A DNA stretch of 64,000 nt from contig NZ_VEWL01000001.1 of NCBI RefSeq assembly GCF_006376685.1, positions 623,869 through 687,868 of the forward strand, read 5' to 3'. Below are positions 16,114 through 26,057 of the stretch, in pieces. Positions within the stretch are counted from its first letter, which is position 1; every line of letters begins with the position of its first letter. Both the position numbers and the translations under genes were made by a program. The stretch comes from Ochrobactrum teleogrylli (GTDB lineage: Bacteria; Pseudomonadota; Alphaproteobacteria; Rhizobiales; Rhizobiaceae). The notes below the pieces were generated by a model, which was not told where the DNA came from, did not search any database, and worked only from the letters and a program-made list of their open reading frames with translations.

Positions 16114-17622
16114 TCAGCGGCGATATTCCATGATGCGGCTGCGGCTCAAAACCAGTTCGAGACGATTACCGTCGAGCTGGTGCAGACATATACGCCGCGT
16201 CCACGGGCCGTCTTGCAGCGTGAAGAGCGCCCGTCCATTGCCCATGTCTTCCAGCGGTATGGCGCGGCGTGTGGGACCGATCCCCCAAATGACATGCCCG
16301 TCCCTGATATCGAAACTGGCGCCATAAGCCGATGCCTGCCAGTGGCCATCCAGTTCTCTTCCGGCAGGCGACACCGATGCCGGATTCAGGCGACACGGGG
16401 CATAGCCGATTTCACCTTCCAGCACGTCACCCGTCCAGCGCAGCTTGACCGGCGACGACGCAGAAAGGGACGAGAACCAGCCATCACCAACGCTGTAGAG
16501 CGTTTCTTGGGCATCAAGGCAATTGGCGACGCCATTGCGCATTTCCAGCCATAGCGACCCGGTTTCGGCAACGTACAATCCGTCCGGGATCGTGCAATCG
16601 GTATCGGGCAGCTGCAAACTATAGAGGGCGGCCATACAATCGCGCGCGATCCTATAAGTGTCGGCGTCTTCCCGGTTGGACACAACAACCATGCCGCTTT
16701 TCGCAAGCGGATCGAGCAGAAAATAGCTCTTGTAACCGGGATGCGAACCGCCATGGCCGACAAATGCCCGTCCGTCCACGCCGTTCCAGCGCAGGCCCAG
16801 ACCATAGCCGGTCGGACGTCCGTTCGACAGGGTGCGTTCCGCAGAGAGTTTTGCGAGTAATCCCCTGTAAGCACCCTCGCCTTCCAGAAGCGCTTGCGCC
16901 CAGATCGTCAAGGCCATGCCGCTGCCGACCAGACAACCCGAAGCGGAAAGATGCAAGCCAGCAGCGCTCAATTGCCACTTGTCGCCCGCCTGAAAGTAAC
17001 CCGGCGCCAATCCCTTGATCGGATCGTTCCACAGATCGGGCGCATCGATCGAAAGGCCAAGCGGCGCCGCAACTTTGGCCTTTATGAAATCGCGAAAGCT
17101 TAAGCCTTTGCGTTCCAGCGCGGCTTCCACCAGCCGATAGCCGGTATTGGAATAGGAAATTTCGCTGCCTGCTTCAAAATTGAGCCGCGTCAGCGATGCG
17201 AGAAAATCCAGAAGCTGGTTTGCCTCGGTCTGCGTATAGACGGAAAGGCCGAGCAGTGTCAGGCATTCGCGCGTGTCGGGCAGGCCGCTAGTCATATCCA
17301 GCGCACGACCCACGGTCACATCTGCCAGCGGGCTTTGCAGTTCCGGCAGATGATCACCGAGACGATCATCGAGGCTTATGACATCGCTATGGCTCAGAAC
17401 CATGGTGCAGAACAAGTGCTTGGTGATGGACGCGTATCGCACGACCGTATTGGCCGTAAAGGGAACACCCGTCGCGAGACTTTCCAGCCCGCCCGCATAA
17501 GCGAATTTGACCCCATCCAGATCAAAACCGATAATCACACCGCCGGGCTCATCCTTCGCCCAGCTTCTCGAATAGACCTTCGCAGCCTGAGAGGCAGCGT
17601 TCCAGTCCGCATGCATTGGCAT
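16114..17622 (-). CDS. D-aminopeptidase-like serine hydrolase (S12 family)
   Basis: A 502-residue penicillin-recognising serine hydrolase. The catalytic triad motifs are SITK (S65-K68), YSN (Y157-N159) and HGG (H290); these match in number the S62/K65/Y153/H287 set I recall for Ochrobactrum anthropi D-aminopeptidase DapA within a few residues, and the C-terminus MEYRR also resembles it. That enzyme removes N-terminal D-residues and has two extra beta-barrel domains after the catalytic one; the 170-residue tail here fits. ATG 17622 follows ACGGAG; the frame runs upstream to 17697. Other S12 activities (D-Ala esterase, carboxypeptidase) remain possible. It is divergent from an M19 dipeptidase. 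Confidence 0.82.
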   Translation of the reverse strand: MPMHADWNAASQAAKVYSRSWAKDEPGGVIIGFDLDGVKFAYAGGLESLATGVPFTANTVVRYASITKHLFCTMVLSHSDVISLDDRLGDHLPELQSPLADVTVGRALDMTSGLPDTRECLTLLGLSVYTQTEANQLLDFLASLTRLNFEAGSEISYSNTGYRLVEAALERKGLSFRDFIKAKVAAPLGLSIDAPDLWNDPIKGLAPGYFQAGDKWQLSAAGLHLSASGCLVGSGMALTIWAQALLEGEGAYRGLLAKLSAERTLSNGRPTGYGLGLRWNGVDGRAFVGHGGSHPGYKSYFLLDPLAKSGMVVVSNREDADTYRIARDCMAALYSLQLPDTDCTIPDGLYVAETGSLWLEMRNGVANCLDAQETLYSVGDGWFSSLSASSPVKLRWTGDVLEGEIGYAPCRLNPASVSPAGRELDGHWQASAYGASFDIRDGHVIWGIGPTRRAIPLEDMGNGRALFTLQDGPWTRRICLHQLDGNRLELVLSRSRIMEYRR

Positions 17623-17914
17623 AAAATCTCCGTCAGACAGCTCTTGCATTTCAACGCTCCCTGCATGCGCAATTCCCCCGCCGCCGAGCTGTTCCACAAT
17701 CCCGGATGCCGAATGTTCACTGTCTCAAGAAACATCGCAGCACCATAGCATGGGATCGTAGCCGACCGCAGATAAATGGGATTCTCTTGTCCACGCAAGA
17801 CCGCCTCACTGTACGGTGTGAGACACATGGCGCAGAAAACTCGTTTGCAATTTGCCCTCAGCGGGTCCACTACGCCATTGAACTGAATGATCAGCGTGAA
17901 GGAAAACTCCCAAC

Positions 17915-18955
17915 ATGGCGACAGAACAATTGATTCCGGTATTCGATGGGCACAATGATGTTCTGCTGCGCCTGTGGTCTTCCAACAAGCCTACGCCTGA
18001 AAAGCGCTTCCTGGAAGGCGAAGATGTCGGGCATATCGACCTGCCCCGCGCCCGCAAGGGGGGCCTCGGCGGTGGACTATGCGCGGTCTATGTTCCGTCT
18101 CCTGCCCGTGAGCTTGACGCCGACGGCAATCTGCCAACGCCAAGCCAGCCCGATGCCATGAAGGCGACGCTGGGCATGGCGTCCATTCTGCAGAACATCG
18201 AACGCAAGTCGGAAGGGCAGGTCCGCATCTGCCGGACGGCTGCGGACATTCGCGACGCTTTTGCCAAGGGCATCTTTGCTTCCGTTTTTCACATTGAAGG
18301 GGTGGAAGCTTTCGATGAAAGCCTCGATGCGCTTTATGTGCTGCACGCAGCCGGCCTCCGAACGCTCGGCCCTGTCTGGAGCCGCCCCAATATTTTTGCC
18401 CATGGCATTCCCTTCCGTTTTCCATCATCGCCCGATATCGGGCCGGGCCTGACCGATCACGGCAAGGCGCTGATCCGCGCCTGCAATGAACTGAAGGTCA
18501 TGGTCGATCTTTCCCATATGAATGAAAAAGGCTTCTGGGATATTGCTGCCCTGTCCGATGCACCGCTGGTTGCGTCGCACTCCAATGCCCATGCGCTTTG
18601 CCAGCAAAGCCGCAATCTCACCGACCGGCAGCTGGACGCCATTCGCGATACCGGTGGTCTTGTCGGCCTGAATTTCGGCGTCGGCTTTCTGCGCGAAGAT
18701 GGCAAACGCGACCCGAATACCGATCTGAACGAGCTGGTGCGCCATGCCGACTATATCGTCAACCGCATCGGCATCGATCACATCGCGCTTGGTTCGGACT
18801 TCGACGGCACGACGATCTCGAACAGCCTGCATAGCGTCGCCGACCTTCAGCGTGTGATCCAAACCTTCCGGGCACATGGTTATGACGATGCATCCCTCGT
18901 CAAACTGGCCCATGGAAACTGGATTGATGTGCTGGAGCGCAGCTGGGGCCAATAA
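17915..18955 (+). CDS. Membrane dipeptidase (peptidase M19, renal-dipeptidase family)
   Basis: A 346-residue binuclear-zinc dipeptidase. The metal ligands appear in VFDGHNDVLLRLW (H13, D15), FHIEGVEAFDE (bridging Glu), VDLSHMNEKGFWDI and LVASHSNAHALC; ALGSDFDGTTIS completes the family pattern. Members hydrolyse dipeptides, often with a C-terminal D-residue such as L-Ala-D-Ala. No signal peptide is seen, so it is probably cytoplasmic despite the family name. It faces the D-aminopeptidase homologue across a 292-base divergent promoter region, suggesting joint use on D-amino-acid peptides. A terminator follows. Confidence 0.93.
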   Translation: MATEQLIPVFDGHNDVLLRLWSSNKPTPEKRFLEGEDVGHIDLPRARKGGLGGGLCAVYVPSPARELDADGNLPTPSQPDAMKATLGMASILQNIERKSEGQVRICRTAADIRDAFAKGIFASVFHIEGVEAFDESLDALYVLHAAGLRTLGPVWSRPNIFAHGIPFRFPSSPDIGPGLTDHGKALIRACNELKVMVDLSHMNEKGFWDIAALSDAPLVASHSNAHALCQQSRNLTDRQLDAIRDTGGLVGLNFGVGFLREDGKRDPNTDLNELVRHADYIVNRIGIDHIALGSDFDGTTISNSLHSVADLQRVIQTFRAHGYDDASLVKLAHGNWIDVLERSWGQ

Positions 18956-19293
18956 GACCCAAAACAATCCTGCAAATCCAGACAAAGTATCGAGGAGGCC
19001 TTCCGGGCCTCCTTTATTTTTTGCTCAAGACAGCAACACCCGTCTCCTGTAACGTCATAAAACTTCCGCAGTTAATCCACAGCCACTCACAATTTTTCGC
19101 GGGGCTTTCGATTTTTTTCTTTTCGATAGCTACTATTTTCGGGTTTACTCTGACATAGGTGAAATCGAAGGTTGATCCTTCCCTAAAAATTGAATTCATA
19201 TAAGCGTAATAACGATAATGCAGGTTCCGGAGTTATCGCGAGCAGGCTTCGCTGTTCCTGATATTCACGCAACCTCAACTCCGAGGAGGAAAC
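18956..19293. other. Intergenic region upstream of ugpB
   Basis: 338 bases without a gene. It starts with the dipeptidase terminator (18993-19013); the rest is AT-rich and should hold the ugp promoter. I looked for a two-repeat Pho box (CTGTCAT-like heptamers 11 bases apart) and saw only isolated weak half-sites near 19049 and 19150. Confidence 0.5.
18993..19021 (+). terminator. Dipeptidase intrinsic terminator
   Basis: AGGAGGCC / GGCCTCCT (8 bp, five-base loop) is followed by TTATTTTTT. Confidence 0.88.
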
Positions 19294-20595
19294 ATGCTTA
19301 CCCGTCTGATCTCGACCTCTGCGCTCACAGGCGCGCTTGCTCTTTGCATCGGTTCGCAGGCATTTGCCCAGACCGAGTTGTCCTGGTGGCATGGCATGAC
19401 CGGCGCCAACAACGAAATGATCAACGAACTCACCAAGGAGTTCAACGAAAGCCAGAGCGACTACAAGGTCGTTCCGGTCTATAAGGGCAGCTATCCGGAA
19501 ACGTTGAACGCTGGCATTGCCGCGTTCCGTTCCAAGCAGCCGCCGGCAATTCTTCAGGTCTTCGACGCTGGCAGTGGCGTGATGATGGGCGCAGAGGGCG
19601 CTGTGGTTCCGGCAGCGGAAGTGCTGGAAAAGGGCGGCTTCAAGTTCGACAAGTCGCAATATCTGCCGGGTATCGTCGCTTATTACTCCAAGCCGGACGG
19701 CACCATGCTGTCCTTCCCGTATAATTCCTCGTCGCCAATCCTATATTACAACAAGGATGTCTTCAAAAAGGCTGGTCTGGATGAGAACAATCCGCCAAAG
19801 ACCTGGCCGGAAGTGTTTGAAGCCGCCAAAAAGATCAAGACGAGCGGCGCTGCAGCTTGCGGTTTCACCTCGACCTGGCTGACCTGGATCCAGACCGAAA
19901 ACTTCGCAGCCTGGAACAACGTGCCCTATGGCACCAACGAAAACGGCCTCGGCGGCACCGATGTGAAGCTGGAAATCAATTCCCCGCTCTACATCCAGCA
20001 TTTCCAGTCGATTGCCGATCTCGCCAAGGATGGTACTTTCCGCTATGGCGGTCGCACCTCGGAAGCAAAGCAGCTCTTCACCTCGGGCGAATGCGCCATG
20101 CTGACGGAATCGTCCGGTGGTCTCGGCGATGTGGTCAAATCCGGCATCAATTACGGTATCGGCCAGCTGCCTTATTATGAAGGTCATGGGCCTCAGAACA
20201 CCATTCCCGGCGGTGCGGCTCTCTGGGTTTTCTCTGGCCTCAGCGACGACCAGTACAAGGGCATTGCGCAGTTCTTCAACTTCCTGTCGCAGACCAAGAT
20301 TCAGGTCAAGCTGCACGAGAAGTCCGGCTATCTGCCGGTGACGCTGGCGGCTTACGAAGAAACCAAGAAGTCGGATTTCTATGAAAAGAATCCGGGGCGC
20401 GAAACGCCGATCCTGCAGATGATGGGCAAGGCCCCGACCGAGAACTCCAAGGGCGTGCGCCTCGTCAATCTGCCGCAGGTGCGCGATATCCTGAACGAAG
20501 AGTTCGAAGCCATGCTCGGCGGCAAGCAGGACGCGAAGACCGCGCTAGAAAACGCTGTCAAGCGTGGAAACGATGCGATCGCAGCCGCACAATAA
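19294..20595 (+). CDS. ugpB: sn-Glycerol-3-phosphate ABC transporter, periplasmic binding protein
   Basis: A 433-residue extracellular solute-binding protein of family 1. A signal peptide with cleavage after about residue 25 (GSQAFAQ) precedes TELSWWHGMTGANNEMINELTKEFN, characteristic of UgpB. Blocks YKGSYPETLNAGIAAFRSKQPPAI and LPYYEGHGPQNTIPGGAALWVFSG are also typical. It captures glycerol-3-phosphate and its diesters, a source of phosphate and carbon. The ATG has GAGGAGG upstream. It heads ugpBAEC and is separated from ugpA by a stable hairpin that probably sets its higher expression. Confidence 0.95.
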   Translation: MLTRLISTSALTGALALCIGSQAFAQTELSWWHGMTGANNEMINELTKEFNESQSDYKVVPVYKGSYPETLNAGIAAFRSKQPPAILQVFDAGSGVMMGAEGAVVPAAEVLEKGGFKFDKSQYLPGIVAYYSKPDGTMLSFPYNSSSPILYYNKDVFKKAGLDENNPPKTWPEVFEAAKKIKTSGAAACGFTSTWLTWIQTENFAAWNNVPYGTNENGLGGTDVKLEINSPLYIQHFQSIADLAKDGTFRYGGRTSEAKQLFTSGECAMLTESSGGLGDVVKSGINYGIGQLPYYEGHGPQNTIPGGAALWVFSGLSDDQYKGIAQFFNFLSQTKIQVKLHEKSGYLPVTLAAYEETKKSDFYEKNPGRETPILQMMGKAPTENSKGVRLVNLPQVRDILNEEFEAMLGGKQDAKTALENAVKRGNDAIAAAQ

Positions 20596-20612
20596 GTTTT
20601 AAATCAAGCAAT

Positions 20613-20648
20613 GCCGCCTGCTCTTAATCGAGTGGGCGGCTTTGTTTC
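20613..20648 (+). terminator. Intercistronic hairpin between ugpB and ugpA
   Basis: An 11-bp stem (two G-U pairs) with loop TTAATC is followed by TTTGTTT. In binding-protein transporter operons such hairpins allow partial read-through and protect the upstream mRNA. Confidence 0.7.
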
Positions 20649-20664
20649 CTGCAAGGAAATCGCC

Positions 20665-21546
20665 GTGCAGAAAGTCACATTCCCCAATAAGATCTTGCCC
20701 TATTTCCTGCTGGCGCCGCAAATCGCGCTGACGCTGGTGTTCTTCTTCTGGCCCGCCAGTCAGGCCATTTATCAGTCCTTCATGCGTGAAGACGCGTTCG
20801 GCCTGAAATCCACCTTCGTAGGGCTGGCAAATTTCAGCGCGGTTCTCTCGGACCCGAACTATCTGCATTCCTTCAGGGTCACGATTGTCTTCAACGTCCT
20901 GACGGCTTTTGTGGCCATGGGAGCAGCCTTGTTGCTGGCGACCGCAGCCGACCGCGTCATACGTGGCAAGACCTTTTATCGCACATTGCTGATCTGGCCC
21001 TATGCCGTGGCACCTGCCGTCGCTGGCATGCTGTGGCTGTTCATGTTCAACCCGGCGATGGGTACACTCGCCTATATACTGCGCCGCAACGGCATCGCAT
21101 GGGACCCGCTTCTGGATGGCAATCAGGCCATGGGCCTCGTCGTTTTCGCGGCGGCATGGAAACAAATTTCCTACAATTTCCTGTTCTTTGTCGCAGGCTT
21201 GCAGGCAATTCCTAAGTCCTTAATCGAAGCAGCGGCAATCGATGGCGCGCGCGGCGCGCGGCGCTTCTGGACCATCGTCTTTCCACTGCTGGCACCGACT
21301 TCGTTCTTCCTGCTGGTAGTCAACACGACCTATGCCTTCTTCGATACATTCGGCATCATCCATGCCGTCACCGGCGGCGGTCCTGCCAAGGCCACGGAAA
21401 CGCTGGTCTACAAGGTTTACAATGATGGCTTCGTCAATCTGAACCTCGGCTCGTCGTCGGCCCAATCGGTCATCCTGATGGCCATCGTCATCGCCCTGAC
21501 TGCCTTCCAGTTCCGCTTCGTTGAGAAGCGCGTGCATTATTCGTGA
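20665..21546 (+). CDS. ugpA: Glycerol-3-phosphate ABC transporter permease UgpA
   Basis: A 293-residue inner-membrane permease with six predicted membrane segments, starting [19 protein letters not shown]. The cytoplasmic EAA loop reads [22 protein letters not shown], the contact site for the ATPase. A GTG start at 20665 with AAGGAAATCGCC upstream gives the standard UgpA length; the open frame before it overlaps the hairpin and is not coding. The stop at 21546 overlaps the upstream open frame of ugpE, and the genes are tightly packed. Confidence 0.93.
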   Translation: MQKVTFPNKILPYFLLAPQIALTLVFFFWPASQAIYQSFMREDAFGLKSTFVGLANFSAVLSDPNYLHSFRVTIVFNVLTAFVAMGAALLLATAADRVIRGKTFYRTLLIWPYAVAPAVAGMLWLFMFNPAMGTLAYILRRNGIAWDPLLDGNQAMGLVVFAAAWKQISYNFLFFVAGLQAIPKSLIEAAAIDGARGARRFWTIVFPLLAPTSFFLLVVNTTYAFFDTFGIIHAVTGGGPAKATETLVYKVYNDGFVNLNLGSSSAQSVILMAIVIALTAFQFRFVEKRVHYS

Positions 21547-21557
21547 GCGAGGTGGCC

Positions 21558-22406
21558 ATGATCGAAAAACGCCCTATCTCCAATCTGATCGGCCACCTGA
21601 TCCTGATCATCGGGATCATCATCGTCGCCTTTCCGATTTATTACACCTTCATCGCCTCGACGATGAGCTCGTCGGAAATCATCCGCCCGCCTATCTCGCT
21701 CCTGCCCGGCGATAATCTCATCGAGAACTATAACGAAGCCATATTCGGCGGCGTGGAGCGCGTTGTCGGCGTCAGCCTTGAACGGCTCTTGTGGAACTCG
21801 TTCGTCGTGGCGATGGCGATTGCCATCGGCAAGATCATCATCTCGTTCATGTCAGCCTTCGCGATTGTCTTCTTCCGCTTTCCGCTGCGCATGTTCTTTT
21901 TCTGGATGATTTTTGTGACGCTGATGCTGCCGGTCGAAGTGCGCATCCTGCCCACCTACAAGGTCATCGTCGATCTTGGCCTGATCGATACCTATGCAGG
22001 GCTTACACTGCCCCTGATGGCATCGGCGACAGCGACATTCCTGTTCCGGCAGTTCTTCCTGACCATTCCGGGAGAACTGGTCGAAGCCGCGCGCATCGAC
22101 AATGCAGGACCGTTCCGCTTCATGCGCGACATTCTCCTGCCGCTGTCGAAGACGAATATCGCAGCGCTTTTCGTCATTCTCTTCATTTACGGATGGACCC
22201 AGTATCTGTGGCCGCTGCTCGTTACCAATGATGCGAAAATGAACACGATCATCATCGGCCTGCGCCGCATGGTCGATTGGGCCGACGCATCCACCCCGTG
22301 GAACTATGTCATGGTAACGGCAATTCTGGCCATCATCCCGCCGATCCTCGTTGTCGTGCTGATGCAGCGCTGGTTCGTCAAAGGTCTCGTGGAAACGGAA
22401 AAATAA
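21558..22406 (+). CDS. ugpE: Glycerol-3-phosphate ABC transporter permease UgpE
   Basis: A 282-residue permease pairing with UgpA. Six hydrophobic segments and the EAA loop [27 protein letters not shown] are visible; the N-terminus [25 protein letters not shown] is typical. ATG 21558 with GAGG seven bases upstream gives the usual length; a GTG at 21543 would overlap ugpA by one codon. Its TAA overlaps the ugpC ATG by one base (TAATG), so translation is coupled. Confidence 0.93.
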   Translation: MIEKRPISNLIGHLILIIGIIIVAFPIYYTFIASTMSSSEIIRPPISLLPGDNLIENYNEAIFGGVERVVGVSLERLLWNSFVVAMAIAIGKIIISFMSAFAIVFFRFPLRMFFFWMIFVTLMLPVEVRILPTYKVIVDLGLIDTYAGLTLPLMASATATFLFRQFFLTIPGELVEAARIDNAGPFRFMRDILLPLSKTNIAALFVILFIYGWTQYLWPLLVTNDAKMNTIIIGLRRMVDWADASTPWNYVMVTAILAIIPPILVVVLMQRWFVKGLVETEK

Positions 22407-23461
22407 TGAGCAAAATCGTTCTTGATAATGTCCGCAAGAGCTATGGTGCCGGCATTGAAGTCATCAAAGGCGTTTCACTGGATATTCAGGATGGGGAATT
22501 CGTCGTTCTCGTCGGCCCATCGGGCTGCGGCAAGTCCACATTATTGCGCATGATCGCAGGGCTTGAAGGCATCACCGGCGGCACGATTGCCATTGGCGAC
22601 CGTGTGGTCAACGATGTCGAGCCAGCCGAACGCGACATCGCCATGGTGTTCCAGAACTATGCGCTTTATCCGCATATGTCGGTGCGCGATAACCTCGCTT
22701 ATGGCCTTAGAAACCGCAAAACGCCGAAAGACGAGATCGAACGCCGGATCGCTAAGGCCGCCAAGGCGCTGGAGATCGAGCAGTTTCTTGACCGCAAGCC
22801 GCGCCAGCTTTCGGGCGGCCAGCGCCAGCGCGTTGCCATGGGCCGCGCCATCGTGCGCGAACCGGCGGCATTCCTGTTCGACGAGCCGCTTTCCAACCTC
22901 GATGCTAAACTGCGCGTTCAGATGCGCGTCGAGATCAAGCGCCTGCAACGTTCGCTCGGCACCACCAGTGTTTATGTGACCCACGACCAGATGGAAGCCA
23001 TGACCATGGCTGACCGCCTCGTCGTGCTCAATGCCGGGAATATCGAGCAGGTCGGCACGCCCATCGAGCTTTACGAAAAGCCTGCTTCGACCTTTGTGGC
23101 AACCTTCATTGGTTCCCCGTCGATGAACCTAATGGAAGGCGGCGCAAGCACGCTGTGGCAGCCGGGCAGTGCCATCACTATCCCGTCAGGCAGTTTCACG
23201 CTCGGCGTGCGCCCGGAAGATATTCGCATCATCGAAGCCGGAGAACCGCCGGCAGATGGCTTCAACGCCGATGTGCGCATTGACGCTATCGAACTGGTTG
23301 GCGCGGAAAGCTTCATCCATGGCTCGCTTTCCGATGGCAAGCCGCTGGTCTTCCGCGTGGCCGGACGCTCGGGCCATGCAATCGATGAAGTCGTGAAGGT
23401 CGGCGCTTCAGCGCAGAACGTGCATCTTTTTGATGCGAATGGCCGCCGTATCGGCGACTGA
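22406..23461 (+). CDS. ugpC: Glycerol-3-phosphate ABC transporter ATPase UgpC
   Basis: A 351-residue ABC ATPase of the MalK/UgpC type. Walker [10 protein letters not shown] spans 37-45, the signature [19 protein letters not shown] follows, and Walker [16 protein letters not shown] and the H-loop [10 protein letters not shown] are intact. The C-terminal TOBE/OB region (from about 240; VRPEDIRI) is the regulatory domain that in E. coli UgpC responds to phosphate status. The ATG overlaps the ugpE stop. No ugpQ (phosphodiesterase) follows; a 13-bp hairpin ends the operon. Confidence 0.94.
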   Translation: MSKIVLDNVRKSYGAGIEVIKGVSLDIQDGEFVVLVGPSGCGKSTLLRMIAGLEGITGGTIAIGDRVVNDVEPAERDIAMVFQNYALYPHMSVRDNLAYGLRNRKTPKDEIERRIAKAAKALEIEQFLDRKPRQLSGGQRQRVAMGRAIVREPAAFLFDEPLSNLDAKLRVQMRVEIKRLQRSLGTTSVYVTHDQMEAMTMADRLVVLNAGNIEQVGTPIELYEKPASTFVATFIGSPSMNLMEGGASTLWQPGSAITIPSGSFTLGVRPEDIRIIEAGEPPADGFNADVRIDAIELVGAESFIHGSLSDGKPLVFRVAGRSGHAIDEVVKVGASAQNVHLFDANGRRIGD

Positions 23462-23469
23462 TTGAAACA

Positions 23470-23510
23470 GTCTTGCGCTCTGCAACCAGAGCGCAAGACG
23501 CCGCCTTTTC
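23470..23510 (+). terminator. Terminator of the ugp operon
   Basis: A perfect 13-bp stem GTCTTGCGCTCTG / CAGAGCGCAAGAC with a CAAC loop; a short CTTTTC follows 6 bases later. The stem is strong but the T-tract is weak and displaced. Confidence 0.7.
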
Positions 23511-23616
23511 TTATATGCGCAATGTTTACATCACCTTGAATAATCAATTTCCGTTTGAAATTTTATGCGTTACACAGAAAGGGAATAATTTTCTCATTTC
23601 TGGGAATGCGTACTGA

Positions 23617-25389
23617 ATGACTCATCAACAGATACTGTCCTTCGCTGTGATCGTACTCATGATGGGGGCTTTTATCTGGGGCAAGTTTCGATACGACATC
23701 GTGGCGCTTTGCGCGCTTCTGCTTGCCATCGCGGTCGGTGTCGTCCCCTATGACCAGGCGTTCAGCGGTTTCAGCGACGACATCGTCATCATTGTCGGCA
23801 GTGCGCTGGTGGTTAGCGCGGGCGTCGCACGCTCTGGCCTGATGCAGCTTGCCGTCCAGCGGTTCCTGCCCGAAATGAACAGCGTTCGATTGCAGCTGGC
23901 CGTGCTGGTCGCCATCGTGACGGTTCTTTCCGCCTTCGTGAAGAATGTCGGTGCGCTGGCGATCATGATCCCTGTCGCCTTTCAGTTTGCCCGCCGCTCC
24001 AATGTCTCGCCCTCGACATTCCTGATGCCGATGGCCTTCGGCGCGCTGCTCGGCGGGCTGATGACGCAAGTTGGCACCTCGCCCAATATCGTCGTTTCGC
24101 GTATTCGCGGCGAAATGGTCGGCGAACCTTTCACCATGTTCGATTTCACGCCGGTCGGCGCTGTGCTTGCCGCTGTCGGCCTCGTCTATCTCGTGTGCTT
24201 TTACTGGCTGGTGCCGCAGCGCACCCGCGAGAACGTTTCGCTCAACGAAGCGATCAAGATCAAGAACTACGCTTCCGAAGCCCGTGTTTCAAAATCCTCG
24301 CCACTGGTAGGCAAGCAGATATCCGAACTGATCCGTCCCGCCGAAGGTGAGGCGATGGTCACAGCCATCATCCGCAAGGAAGGGCGCATCACACCCCTGC
24401 CCGACACAGTCCTTGCCGAAGACGATATCGTCATGCTGGAAGGCGATCCGAAAGCGCTCGATACGGTTGTCAGCGCCGGAAAGCTGACCCTGTCCGAAAA
24501 TCGCGACCCGAAAGACACGAGCGGCTCGACCGACATTGAGGTGGTTGAAGCCGTCATCGGCAAGAATTCCCATCTTGTCGATCTTTCGGCGCAACGGCTC
24601 GAGCTTTATGCGCGCTATGACGTCAATCTCCTCGCCGTCAGTCGTCCCGGCGAGCGCATCACGGAACGATTGAGCGAAGTGCGCCTGCGCTTTGGTGACG
24701 TGCTGGTGCTGCAAGGCAGACAGGCCAGTCTTTCGACCTTCCTGCCGGAATTCGAGCTTTTGCCTCTGGCGCGGCGCAAGCTGATGCTTGGAAATGTCCG
24801 CAAGAGCCTGATACCACTGGCAATTCTGATTGTCGCCATTGGCGCGACCGCTTTCAGCATCGTACCGGTTGCCATTGCGTTTTTCGCAGCTGCGGTTGCG
24901 ATGCTGCTTTTTAAGGTGATCCCGCTCAACGAAGTTTATGACGAGATCGACGGACCTATTCTGGTGATGCTCGCGGCGCTCATACCCGTATCGGACGCAC
25001 TCAGGACCACAGGCGGCACTGATCTGATCGCCGAAGCCCTCGCCACCATTGGTCATCAACTGCCACCCGCCGGTGCACTGGCGCTGATCCTGGTCGCCGC
25101 AATGATGGTGACGCCGTTTCTCAACAATGCCGCCACGGTTCTGGTCATGGCACCCATTGCAACCAGCTTTGCCGCTGGTCTTGGCTTCAGGCCTGAAGCT
25201 TTCCTGATGGCGGTGGCGATCGGCGCGGGATGCGATTTCCTCACGCCCATCGGCCATCAATGCAACACGCTGGTCATGGGACCGGGGGGTTACAAATTCA
25301 GTGATTACTCCCGCCTTGGGCTGCCGCTTTCCATCATCATCGCGATCGTAACCGTGCCGACATTGATGTTCTTCTGGCCGCTGAAATAG
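23617..25389 (+). CDS. SLC13/DASS-family anion transporter with two RCK_C domains
   Basis: A 590-residue membrane protein of the divalent anion:Na+ symporter type. N-terminal membrane segments include LSAFVKNVGALAIMIPVA and the substrate motif GGLMTQVGTSPNIVVS; the second repeat holds TPFLNNAATVLVMAPIA and DFLTPIGHQCNTLVMGPGGY. Two TrkA-C (RCK_C) domains lie in the central cytoplasmic loop (about 220-285 and 305-385). Such proteins (SAC1-like, YfbS/SdcS relatives) move sulfate, dicarboxylates or similar anions; which one is unknown. It is monocistronic and converges on the gluconokinase gene with only six bases between stops. Confidence 0.88.
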   Translation: MTHQQILSFAVIVLMMGAFIWGKFRYDIVALCALLLAIAVGVVPYDQAFSGFSDDIVIIVGSALVVSAGVARSGLMQLAVQRFLPEMNSVRLQLAVLVAIVTVLSAFVKNVGALAIMIPVAFQFARRSNVSPSTFLMPMAFGALLGGLMTQVGTSPNIVVSRIRGEMVGEPFTMFDFTPVGAVLAAVGLVYLVCFYWLVPQRTRENVSLNEAIKIKNYASEARVSKSSPLVGKQISELIRPAEGEAMVTAIIRKEGRITPLPDTVLAEDDIVMLEGDPKALDTVVSAGKLTLSENRDPKDTSGSTDIEVVEAVIGKNSHLVDLSAQRLELYARYDVNLLAVSRPGERITERLSEVRLRFGDVLVLQGRQASLSTFLPEFELLPLARRKLMLGNVRKSLIPLAILIVAIGATAFSIVPVAIAFFAAAVAMLLFKVIPLNEVYDEIDGPILVMLAALIPVSDALRTTGGTDLIAEALATIGHQLPPAGALALILVAAMMVTPFLNNAATVLVMAPIATSFAAGLGFRPEAFLMAVAIGAGCDFLTPIGHQCNTLVMGPGGYKFSDYSRLGLPLSIIIAIVTVPTLMFFWPLK

Positions 25390-25395
25390 GACGGC

Positions 25396-25896
25396 TCAGA
25401 GCTTCTGCGCGCGAACCCAGGCAAGGCTTTCCGCCACGATTTTCCCCACCGGGTCGGCAACGTCTGCCCGGAAAACAAGCGGCTCGCCCACCGGGTTTTC
25501 CAACGTCGCGATCTGGCTTTCGAGCATGGCGACCGGCATGAAATGGCCAGTGCGGTGTCCCATATGCTCGTGGAGAACTTCGAATGTTCCATCGAGGAAG
25601 ATAATCAGAACCGGTGCACCGGCAGCAGCGCGTAAGCGGTCGCGATAGGTCTTTTTCAAAGCGGAACAGGAAACGACGATGCCATCATTTGCTGCGGCAA
25701 GCTGTTCGCCGATCTTGTCCAGCCACGGCCAGCGGTCTTCATCCTGAAGCGGAATGCCCGCCGACATTTTATCGACATTGGCCTTGGGGTGGAGGGAATC
25801 CCCTTCCAGAAAGGGCAGCTGCAATTCGGCAGCGATCTTCTCACCGACAGTGGACTTTCCGGAACCCGAAACGCCCATAACAATCATACGCAGCAT
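25396..25896 (-). CDS. gntK: Gluconokinase
   Basis: A 166-residue P-loop kinase of the gluconate kinase family that makes 6-phosphogluconate. Walker A GVSGSGKST begins at residue 8; EGDSLHPKANVDKMSAGIPLQDEDRWPWL (read in parts), SCSALKKTYRDRLR and GHRTGHFMPVAMLESQIATLE are diagnostic. ATG 25896 has GAGGATATTG upstream; the longer frame to 25983 is not conserved. There is no gluconate permease or dehydratase next to it. Confidence 0.94.
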   Translation of the reverse strand: MLRMIVMGVSGSGKSTVGEKIAAELQLPFLEGDSLHPKANVDKMSAGIPLQDEDRWPWLDKIGEQLAAANDGIVVSCSALKKTYRDRLRAAAGAPVLIIFLDGTFEVLHEHMGHRTGHFMPVAMLESQIATLENPVGEPLVFRADVADPVGKIVAESLAWVRAQKL

Positions 25897-26057
25897 CAAT
25901 ATCCTCACAGGCTCGCCGACACGCTGGCGCCGGCATGCGAAGTCAAAAAGTCTTCGCTGAAACAAAACCGGATCACGCAACACGAGCGATGTGCGGCGTA
26001 ACCCGTCGGCCTGTCAAGCTTCGGTAAAAAATAATCGGCCTTCGCGCGCTAAAGTTT

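Noticed and set aside
19022..19293. Pho box upstream of ugpB
   Set aside because: Only isolated weak CTGTCAT-like half-sites were found; spacing does not fit a direct repeat of 11 bases.
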